Positions 1-4,637 of a DNA stretch of 7,066 nt are shown here, piece by piece. The DNA is from Oscillospiraceae bacterium (GTDB lineage: Bacteria; Bacillota; Clostridia; Oscillospirales; Ruminococcaceae). The translations under genes and the position numbers were made by a program. Location of the stretch: NCBI GenBank assembly GCA_029240015.1, contig JARBTU010000085.1, positions 1 through 7,066 of the forward strand. Reading direction: 5' to 3'. The stretch's first letter is position 1, and every line of letters begins with the position of its first letter. The notes beneath the pieces are model-generated. The model had not been told where the DNA came from and made no database searches. It was given only the letters and a program-made list of their open reading frames with translations.

Positions 1-503
1 GGGGAAAAATAAACAACAAGTGGTATCATTTCGATTCTATTGGCGAAATGCAGATAAATTCGTGGGCTAAATATGGTTCACAGTGGTGCTATGTTGGTTT
101 TGATGGCATTATGATTATAAATACATGGAAAAACATCAAAGGAAAATGGTATTATTTCAATAACGGTGGATTTATGCAAACGAATTCATGGGTTAGATAT
201 AATTCAAAGTGGTGCTACGTTGGCGCTGATGGTGTAATGACTACAAACAGTTGGAAAAATATAAAGAGCAAATGGTATCATTTCGATAACAGCGGATATA
301 TGCAAATCTCTCAATGGATTAAATACAATTCAAAATGGTGTTATGTCGGTCCTGGCGGGATTATGCTTACAAATAATTGGAAGTGCTTGAACGGTAAGTG
401 GTATTATCTCGATACTAACGGATACATGCTGGCAAGTACTTCTAAGAAAATCGGGGAGAAAACATATAAGTTCTCTTCCTGCGGAATATGCATAAATGTA
501 TAA
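1..503 (+). CDS. Cell-wall-binding repeat protein, C-terminal fragment (5' end outside window)
   Basis: The reading frame is open from base 3, so the gene begins upstream; the first internal ATG (48) lies inside a repeat and is not a start. About 166 residues are visible, and they consist of alternating modules. One has the pattern W-K-N-I-x-x-K-W-Y-x-F-(D/N)-x-x-G-x-M, the other W-x-(K/R)-Y-x-S-x-W-C-Y-V-G-x-x-G-(I/V)-M. This is the aromatic/glycine pattern of the CW_binding_1 (choline/glucan-binding, PF01473-like) family, which forms a beta-solenoid that attaches secreted proteins non-covalently to wall polymers. The last ~23 residues (from ASTSKK) degenerate and probably cap the solenoid. 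The catalytic or adhesive N-terminal domain is outside the window, so the protein's activity is unknown; lytic enzymes, adhesins and toxins carry such tails. Unusually, every second-type module has Cys where Tyr is common (WCYVG). It converges on sigE and shares a terminator with it. Confidence 0.88.
   Translation, partial: GKINNKWYHFDSIGEMQINSWAKYGSQWCYVGFDGIMIINTWKNIKGKWYYFNNGGFMQTNSWVRYNSKWCYVGADGVMTTNSWKNIKSKWYHFDNSGYMQISQWIKYNSKWCYVGPGGIMLTNNWKCLNGKWYYLDTNGYMLASTSKKIGEKTYKFSSCGICINV
3..428 (+). repeat. 126-nt tandem coding repeat (42-residue double module)
   Basis: The Trp codons that open equivalent modules fall at exact 126-nt steps: 126, 252 and 378 for the W-K-N/C modules, and 63, 189 and 315 for the W-x-(K/R)-Y modules. 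A partial copy is visible from base 3 and the array continues leftward out of the window. Copies are clearly diverged at third positions, so this is an old amplification rather than a very recent one. Confidence 0.9.
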
Positions 504-537
504 TAAAAAGGCAAGCCATTTGGCTTGCCTTTTTATT
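502..537. terminator. Bidirectional intrinsic terminator between the wall-binding gene and sigE
   Basis: A perfect 16-bp stem (502-517 with 522-537) closes a 4-nt loop (ATTT). The outer part of the stem is an A-tract on the left and a T-tract on the right, so either strand gives a GC-rich hairpin followed by a run of U. It overlaps the stop codon of the plus-strand gene and lies 5 nt beyond the sigE stop, so it should end both convergent transcripts. Confidence 0.93.
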
Positions 538-541
538 ATAT

Positions 542-1270
542 TTACATAACGCGTTCCAATTCTTTTTTCAGCCTTTTAATAATTCTTTTTTCCAGTCTGG
601 AAATATAGGATTGAGAAATACCGATAATATCTGCAACTTCCTTCTGCGTATGCTCTATTCCGTTATTCAATCCAAATCTCATTTCCATGATGGTACGTTC
701 TCTTGGATTTAGCTTGGATACACAGTCGGTCAACAGACCTTTTTCCACTTCAACTTCTATGTCTTTGTTGACACTATCGTATTCTGTTCCTAAAACATCG
801 GATAAAAGAAGCTCATTTCCATCCCAGTCAATATTTAACGGCTCATCAATGGAAATTTCATTCTTTGATTGATTGCTTTTTCTTAGATACATCAGGATTT
901 CATTTTCGATACAGCGTGAGGCATAGGTCGCAAGCTTTATGTTTTTGGTCGGACAGAATGTATTCACCGCTTTAATTAGTCCAATGGTTCCAATCGAAAC
1001 CAAGTCTTCAACCCCTACTCCGGTAGATTCAAATTTTTTGGCGATATATACAACCAGTCTCAAATTATGTACAATCAGCTTTTCCTTTGCCGTTTCTTCT
1101 CCTATTTCAAGTTTTTTGAATACAATAACCTCTTCTTCTTTTGTAAGCGGAGGAGGTAACGTTTCCGGTCCGTTGACATAATGAACAGGATTTATGAATC
1201 CGCACCAATCTAAAAGACGATTGATTGCCCTGGAAATAACGTTTAACTTCATGTGGAATACTCGAAACAT
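542..1270 (-). CDS. sigE: RNA polymerase sporulation sigma factor sigma-E (pro-sigma-E)
   Basis: A 242-residue sigma-70 family protein whose core matches sigma-E of Bacillus and clostridia very closely. Diagnostic blocks are NLRLVVYIAKKFE, IGTIGLIKAVNTF and IKLATYASRCIENEILMYLR in region 2 (about 64-133), DEPLNIDWDGNELLLSDVLG (143-161), and the region 4 helix-turn-helix TQKEVADIIGISQSYISRLEKR (208-229). Sigma-E directs early mother-cell transcription in sporulation. It is made as an inactive membrane-associated precursor; the amphipathic N-terminus (about 1-30) and the LPPPL sequence after the cleavage region are both present. Start choice: the ATG at 1270 has AAGGGGAG about 9 nt upstream, whereas the in-frame ATG at 1252 (MKLN) has no Shine-Dalgarno sequence although it aligns better with Bacillus starts. 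It lies 15 nt after spoIIGA, its processing protease, in one operon. The sigG gene usually found next is absent; the next gene is convergent. Confidence 0.97.
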   Translation of the reverse strand: MFRVFHMKLNVISRAINRLLDWCGFINPVHYVNGPETLPPPLTKEEEVIVFKKLEIGEETAKEKLIVHNLRLVVYIAKKFESTGVGVEDLVSIGTIGLIKAVNTFCPTKNIKLATYASRCIENEILMYLRKSNQSKNEISIDEPLNIDWDGNELLLSDVLGTEYDSVNKDIEVEVEKGLLTDCVSKLNPRERTIMEMRFGLNNGIEHTQKEVADIIGISQSYISRLEKRIIKRLKKELERVM

Positions 1271-1285
1271 AAAAGTACACTCCCC

Positions 1286-2173
1286 TTAAACAATATCACT
1301 TAATATTTTTGTATTTATGATTGCGTTAAACTCTCCGCTCGACAACGCTTTGTTGCTCACCCCAATCAACGCTTTTCTCTCAAGGTTTTTTCCTTTTTGG
1401 TCAACAACCTGTATTAAATCTGGCAAAAAACACAGCATTAATCCATTGTCACTGACAACATGATAAGGCACGATTCGAATTCTTTTTTGCCAGGAATGGT
1501 TACTCATTTTATCTATCTCCATACGATTTTCATCTAAAAATAGTTTATGTAACGCTGTAGGAATCAAATCTTTAACACTTTCGAATTCACATATAATAAT
1601 AGGTAATCCGCTGATGGAATCACATAATTTGTTACCCGTATCGGCAAATCCCGAAACAAGGACCTGTTTCCCGTCGCACACAATCATTAGATGGTACAGC
1701 TCGTGCTGCTTGACCCGTCTTTCCATAAAAAAACTTACGATTTTGATAATAAAGTATGCTATGACTGTAGAAACTACCAGAACCAAAGACGAAATGTTAA
1801 AATAAACCATTCCATTGTTGTAAACCATCCCCGAAGGAGTCACAACCAGCCAAAGCGCAAACATAATCCCTGCAAAGGCAAAATTGATTCCAAAAAACAA
1901 AAGCGTATTTTTAATGAAAATCCATTTTGATCCGAACCCAAAAGTAATCAGTACTAAAAAGCAGGCCAATATAAGTTTAATCGCAAGGACGAATATGTAT
2001 CCGATATAGTCAAATAATATTAATATCGAAAATAGACTTCCAACAAAAGCCCCAAGAATCAGCCGCTTTTTTTTCACTTTTTTGCTTGTAAAATGAGAGG
2101 TTGCAAGTAATAAAAAATAGTTTACAAACAAGTTTACGGCGATTAAAACATCTATATAAATTACGTTATTCAT
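1286..2173 (-). CDS. spoIIGA: Sporulation sigma-E factor processing peptidase SpoIIGA
   Basis: A 295-residue membrane-embedded aspartic protease that removes the pro-sequence of sigma-E, in the mother-cell/septal membrane, after a signal from the forespore. The N-terminal half holds about five hydrophobic helices, beginning with the family-typical YIDVLIAVNLFVNYFLLL. The C-terminal domain carries the catalytic motif ADTGN (Asp178; DSGN in Bacillus), followed by the conserved PIIICE, RIRIVPY and KALIGVSNKALS blocks and the terminal FNAIINTKIL. Length is close to that of the Bacillus protein. Start choice: the ATG at 2173 fits the family N-terminus and has AGAGGTG about 12 nt upstream. The longer frame from a GTG at 2203 would add ten unconserved residues and would place that Shine-Dalgarno sequence inside the coding region. 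It is the first gene of a two-gene operon with sigE, behind a Spo0A-type promoter. Confidence 0.95.
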   Translation of the reverse strand: MNNVIYIDVLIAVNLFVNYFLLLATSHFTSKKVKKKRLILGAFVGSLFSILILFDYIGYIFVLAIKLILACFLVLITFGFGSKWIFIKNTLLFFGINFAFAGIMFALWLVVTPSGMVYNNGMVYFNISSLVLVVSTVIAYFIIKIVSFFMERRVKQHELYHLMIVCDGKQVLVSGFADTGNKLCDSISGLPIIICEFESVKDLIPTALHKLFLDENRMEIDKMSNHSWQKRIRIVPYHVVSDNGLMLCFLPDLIQVVDQKGKNLERKALIGVSNKALSSGEFNAIINTKILSDIV

Positions 2174-2219
2174 AAGTTGGCAACACACCTCTTTTTGATT
2201 CACAAAACGGTATGTTTTT

Positions 2220-2253
2220 ATTATAAGGACTTGACCGAAATATTTTTGTCGAA
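2220..2253 (-). promoter_or_regulatory. spoIIG promoter: sigma-A -10 plus Spo0A box
   Basis: Reading the minus strand, a perfect TATAAT lies at 2225-2220. No acceptable -35 exists at 17 bp. Instead TTCGACA (2253-2247), the exact complement of the Spo0A box TGTCGAA, lies with a 21-bp gap to the -10. This mirrors the B. subtilis spoIIG promoter, in which an over-spaced -35-like element is bound by phosphorylated Spo0A. A second imperfect TTTCGGTCAA sits between them (2240-2231) and may be a weak second box. The predicted start is near 2213, giving a leader of about 40 nt. Activation by Spo0A is inferred from the motif and from knowledge of spoIIG. Confidence 0.82.
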
Positions 2254-2264
2254 TATGGTAAAGG

Positions 2265-2289
2265 TGAATAAAAAAGAAAATACCGTTAT
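2265..2289. repeat. Near-direct repeat, copy 1 (downstream side of NERD gene)
   Basis: TGAAT-A6-G-A4-TACCGTTAT matches copy 2 at 3035-3060 (TGAAT-A7-G-A3-TACCGTTTAT) apart from shifts in homopolymer length. This copy forms one arm and the T-run of the NERD gene terminator. Confidence 0.6.
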
Positions 2290-2314
2290 CAGACAGATTC
2301 CGATAACGGTATTT
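2268..2314 (-). terminator. Intrinsic terminator of the NERD-domain gene
   Basis: A 13-bp perfect stem (2314-2302 with 2290-2278 read on the minus strand) has an 11-nt loop, and a T-rich run of TTTT-C-TTTTTT follows it. It lies about 20 nt after the NERD gene stop and ends about 15 nt before the Spo0A box, so it insulates the spoIIG promoter from read-through. Confidence 0.9.
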
Positions 2315-2332
2315 CGTAAGAAAAAATAACTC

Positions 2333-2983
2333 TTATTTAGATTTTATAATTTTTTTAACGTTTTTATTGTGTTTTGAAATCAATTTAGAATCAGTTACCT
2401 GGTATTTGACTAAGGTGTCATATATTTTGTTTACATCAACATCTTTATCTTTTTGGTACTCCGCTTTTTTTAAGTGGCTTTTCAGCTTTTTAAGTTTTAT
2501 AACAGGAAGTCCTTTTGGGATATTAAGAACGATTTTCTTCCCAGAAAATACTACCAAACTCTCTATATTAATATTATAGAGCTTTTCTTTTGAAAAAATA
2601 TGACGGATGCAGTCAATATGGGTTTGATTCTGTTTCAGCGGATTGTATAGATTATGACGTTCATTGCCCATAATATGTATCCAATCGTTTGCCTTGGGAT
2701 CTCCATATATCTCTCCGCGATAGTTTTTGGTTTCAATCACAATCAAGCCAAAATATCCAATCAAAATATGATCAACCTGCGTTGTTTGATCATACAAAGG
2801 AAGATAAATGTCATTAAGCACTTTATATCCTCTGATTGCCGCATAAGGTTTTAATATTTTCATCACTTTTTTTTCGCCTTTTATGCCTAATTTAATAATG
2901 TGTTTATTCTTCAGATAAACATATGTGAACACTGATACTATAATTATGATCGCTGCTGCTATAAGAATTATTTCCGGTTTCAT
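2333..2983 (-). CDS. Membrane-anchored NERD (nuclease-related) domain protein
   Basis: A 216-residue protein with an N-terminal transmembrane segment (about 4-24) and then a NERD domain (PF08378-like) at about 30-135. Visible family signatures are GIKGEKKV (E37), TQVDHILIGYFGLIVIETKNYRG (D71, E84, K86) and NPLKQNQTH (115-122). These contain the D...ExK-type residues and the basic/Gln positions expected of a PD-(D/E)xK-like nuclease fold. The C-terminal ~70 residues are very lysine-rich and lack a known domain. NERD proteins are proposed to process nucleic acid but their substrate is generally unknown, so nuclease activity is inference. Start choice: the ATG at 2983 has AGGAGA 9 nt upstream; the frame could begin at an ATG at 3001, but that has no Shine-Dalgarno sequence and would put the AGGAGA inside the gene. 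It is a single-gene unit with its own terminator, upstream of spoIIG. Confidence 0.87.
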   Translation of the reverse strand: MKPEIILIAAAIIIIVSVFTYVYLKNKHIIKLGIKGEKKVMKILKPYAAIRGYKVLNDIYLPLYDQTTQVDHILIGYFGLIVIETKNYRGEIYGDPKANDWIHIMGNERHNLYNPLKQNQTHIDCIRHIFSKEKLYNINIESLVVFSGKKIVLNIPKGLPVIKLKKLKSHLKKAEYQKDKDVDVNKIYDTLVKYQVTDSKLISKHNKNVKKIIKSK

Positions 2984-3033
2984 TCGATTTAATCTCCTCA
3001 TGCTGTTATATAGTGACTATTATTTTAACATAA

Positions 3034-3063
3034 TTGAATAAAAAAAGAAATACCGTTTATAAT
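3034..3063 (+). promoter_or_regulatory. Sigma-A-type promoter for the DUF378 gene
   Basis: TTGAAT (3034-3039), an 18-bp spacer and a perfect TATAAT (3058-3063) lie 47 nt before the start codon. The A-rich spacer belongs to the near-direct repeat shared with the NERD gene terminator. This is the best promoter in the 3002-3110 divergent gap. I see only weak candidates for the NERD gene on the other strand (TATAAC near 3012-3007 with a poor TTATGT at 17 bp). Confidence 0.7.
3035..3060. repeat. Near-direct repeat, copy 2 (upstream side of NERD gene)
   Basis: Second copy of the element at 2265-2289, same orientation, about 770 bp away. Here the complementary arm needed for a hairpin is missing, and the element forms most of the -35, spacer and part of the -10 of the DUF378 promoter. 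Confidence 0.6.
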
Positions 3064-3110
3064 AACATTAGTCTCATTAAATTGTAAAATTTCTTTATGG
3101 AGGAATATCT

Positions 3111-3317
3111 ATGTTCGATAAAATCGCACTAATTTTAGTAATAATAGGAGCTCTTGTCTGGGGCGGTGTAGGTATTTTCGGATTCGACCTTGTTGCTTGG
3201 TTATTTGGCGGTCAAGGTGCTGTAATCAGCCGAATTGTATATACACTTGTAGGACTTGCAGGTCTTTGGTGCATCTCATTCTTATTTAAGAAAAATGATG
3301 TTATCGATAATGATTAA
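3111..3317 (+). CDS. DUF378 small membrane protein
   Basis: A 68-residue protein with two hydrophobic helices (about 4-22 and 40-58) and a short charged C-terminus (KKNDVIDND). The spaced motif IALILVIIGALVWGGVGIFGFDLVAWLFG followed by RIVYTLVGLAGLW is the hallmark of DUF378 (PF04070-like), a family of 60-80-residue membrane proteins common in Firmicutes and of unknown function. The start is well supported by TGGAGGA about 7 nt before the ATG. It has its own promoter and terminator, so it is a monocistronic unit; neighbours give no functional clue. Trp17 and Gly18/19 occupy the position of the family's usual N-W-G motif, with Val in place of Asn. Confidence 0.9.
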   Translation: MFDKIALILVIIGALVWGGVGIFGFDLVAWLFGGQGAVISRIVYTLVGLAGLWCISFLFKKNDVIDND

Positions 3318-3329
3318 GTCATTCATTCA

Positions 3330-3365
3330 AATAAAAAGCAGCCATCTTATTGGCTGCTTTTTATT
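3330..3365. terminator. Bidirectional intrinsic terminator between DUF378 and azlD
   Basis: A perfect 15-bp stem (3330-3344 with 3351-3365) closes a 6-nt loop (TCTTAT), with an A-tract on the left arm and a T-tract on the right arm. It lies 12 nt past the DUF378 stop and 3 nt past the azlD stop, so it serves both convergent transcripts. Confidence 0.93.
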
Positions 3366-3368
3366 ATG

Positions 3369-3704
3369 TCAAAATACATATTGAACAAGAATCATATAAA
3401 GTACCGTTCCGCCAAAAATGCTTACCAAATTGTTTCGTTTCCAGACATGAAGTATTACTACTACGATAATGCTGATAAGCTGCGGAAGCCCATACGGATA
3501 CTCAAAAACGGATACGTTCTTAAGGCAATAAACAACAAGCAATGCAATTACCGCAGGGGGAAGAACCTTTCCTAAATAAATAACGATTGCGGGAGGAATT
3601 TCTTTTTTGCCAAACAAGAAAAATGGAACAGCCCTTGTAAAAAAAGTTATCCCGGCAATAATCAATATGGTAATCAAAGCTTGTGAAGTGGTATATGGCT
3701 GCAT
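3369..3704 (-). CDS. azlD: AzlD-family branched-chain amino acid transport subunit
   Basis: A 111-residue, four-helix membrane protein of the AzlD family (PF05437-like). Recognisable signatures are TFFTRAVPFFLFG (20-32), PAIVIYLGKVLPPAVIALLVVYCL (38-61) and HVWKRNNLVSIFGGTVLYM (86-104). AzlD is the small partner of AzlC; together they form an LIV-E-type exporter of branched-chain amino acids or analogues such as 4-azaleucine. It starts inside the azlC stop codon (TGATG, one shared base), and GGAGG lies 10 nt upstream within azlC, so the pair is translationally coupled. Length is normal for the family. The exact substrate here is inferred from family only. Confidence 0.93.
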   Translation of the reverse strand: MQPYTTSQALITILIIAGITFFTRAVPFFLFGKKEIPPAIVIYLGKVLPPAVIALLVVYCLKNVSVFEYPYGLPQLISIIVVVILHVWKRNNLVSIFGGTVLYMILVQYVF

Positions 3705-4420
3705 CAGTCTTCCACCTCCATGTTTGCTTTTTTATTCAATTTATTCTCTATCGGATTTTTTGCAATGAAGAACAACAAAATCAAAATGAGCATTGCGGGC
3801 AATATCATATTTTGTTTCCCAAAAACAATAAGCGCCAAAAGCGCGCAAAATGCACCCATAATTGCAGGTATCCTTGTTGGATATGAAATCCATTGTTCAG
3901 TGCAGATTACCACAAACAGGGCTGTCATGGCAAAATCAATCCCTGTGGTGTTAAATTTGATTAGCGATCCCGCAACAGAACCAATTAAAGAACCTGCCAC
4001 CCAATAAGCTTGGTTGAGTAAAGCAATCAAAAAGTAAAATGTTTTGGGATTAGCTCCAAGCGGAACGGTGGTGGAATTTAAAAGCGCATAAGTTTCGTCC
4101 GTAAGAGAAAAAATCATGTAACCTTTTCTCTTTCCCATGCCTTTAAATTTATCCAGCATAGACAACCCGTAAACCATATGACGGCAGTTAATAAACAATG
4201 TTATCAGAATAACATCAAGAATCCTCATGCCTTTTGATAAAATTTCAACTGTTACATATTGCATGGAACCTGCATAAATGGTAAGGCTCATGAGCCCTGC
4301 CCATAAATAATTATATCCAATCGATTCAAGCATCACGCCAAACGCGATGCCAATCGTTAGGTATCCTAAAAGCACCGGTATTGTGGCAGATATCGCAGCT
4401 TGGAACATCTTTTTATTCAA
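3704..4420 (-). CDS. azlC: AzlC-family branched-chain amino acid permease
   Basis: A 238-residue integral membrane protein of the AzlC family (PF03591-like), the large subunit of the AzlCD exporter. Signatures include TIPVLLGYLTIGIAFGVML (13-31), the YAGSMQYV loop (49-56), INCRHMVYGLSM (77-88), FSLTDETYAL (104-113) and a hydrophobic C-terminal helix ending in a charged tail. The proposed start is a TTG at 4420 with GGAG 10 nt upstream; an in-frame stop lies just before it. The first ATG (4408, MFQAAIS) would be 22 nt from that GGAG, so TTG is preferred though not certain. It heads the azlCD operon. Only about 26 nt separate the predicted transcription start from the gene, so there is no room for a T-box or riboswitch; control is more likely by a protein at the promoter palindrome. 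Confidence 0.93.
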   Translation of the reverse strand: MNKKMFQAAISATIPVLLGYLTIGIAFGVMLESIGYNYLWAGLMSLTIYAGSMQYVTVEILSKGMRILDVILITLFINCRHMVYGLSMLDKFKGMGKRKGYMIFSLTDETYALLNSTTVPLGANPKTFYFLIALLNQAYWVAGSLIGSVAGSLIKFNTTGIDFAMTALFVVICTEQWISYPTRIPAIMGAFCALLALIVFGKQNMILPAMLILILLFFIAKNPIENKLNKKANMEVED

Positions 4421-4452
4421 GTCAAGTCAACTCCATAATCAGTAGTTTTTTC

Positions 4453-4481
4453 ATTATATCAAATTCTTTCAAAGAAATCAA
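4453..4481 (-). promoter_or_regulatory. azlCD promoter with 13-bp palindrome in the spacer
   Basis: On the minus strand TTGATT (4481-4476), a 17-bp spacer and a perfect TATAAT (4458-4453) form a good sigma-A promoter. The spacer contains the perfect inverted repeat TTCTTT-C-AAAGAA (4464-4476), placed where a bound repressor would block RNA polymerase. The operator role is inferred from position and symmetry only. Confidence 0.72.
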
Positions 4482-4547
4482 AAAATGTTGTATTTCACTA
4501 TAATCAATAAAGATTTTCAGCATATTGCTAAAAATTGCATTGAAGAC

Positions 4548-4576
4548 TTTAAAATTAATTTAAACTATGGTAAAAT
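4548..4576 (+). promoter_or_regulatory. Candidate extended -10 promoter for the lactate-permease-family gene
   Basis: TAAAAT (4571-4576) is preceded by TGG, giving an extended -10, with a weak TTTAAA (4548-4553) 17 bp upstream. Predicted transcription would begin near 4583, leaving a leader of about 55 nt that contains the 18-bp palindrome. It is the best candidate in an AT-rich region, but other -10-like sequences exist. Confidence 0.5.
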
Positions 4577-4594
4577 AAGCAAAGTTAATTCATC

Positions 4595-4612
4595 GATTTA
4601 AAGCTTTAAATC
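4595..4612. promoter_or_regulatory. Perfect 18-bp palindrome, candidate operator
   Basis: GATTTAAAGCTTTAAATC is fully self-complementary with no loop, so it is more like a protein-binding dyad than an RNA hairpin. It lies just downstream of the predicted transcription start and 25 nt before the transporter start codon, a classical repressor position. I do not recognise the cognate regulator. Confidence 0.55.
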
Positions 4613-4637
4613 CTAAAAGAATTAAGATGAAAGTTGA

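Noticed and set aside
939..1181. Open frames on the plus strand inside sigE and spoIIGA
   Set aside because: They are antisense to strongly conserved genes and have no ribosome binding sites or recognisable products.
2174..2203. Longer spoIIGA frame starting at a GTG (2203), adding ten residues
   Set aside because: The extra residues do not fit the family N-terminus, and the likely Shine-Dalgarno AGAGGTG lies inside them; the ATG at 2173 is preferred.
4421..4637. Searched the azlCD/permease divergent region for a T-box or amino acid riboswitch
   Set aside because: Predicted leaders are about 26 nt and 55 nt, too short for these elements, and no T-box sequence is present.
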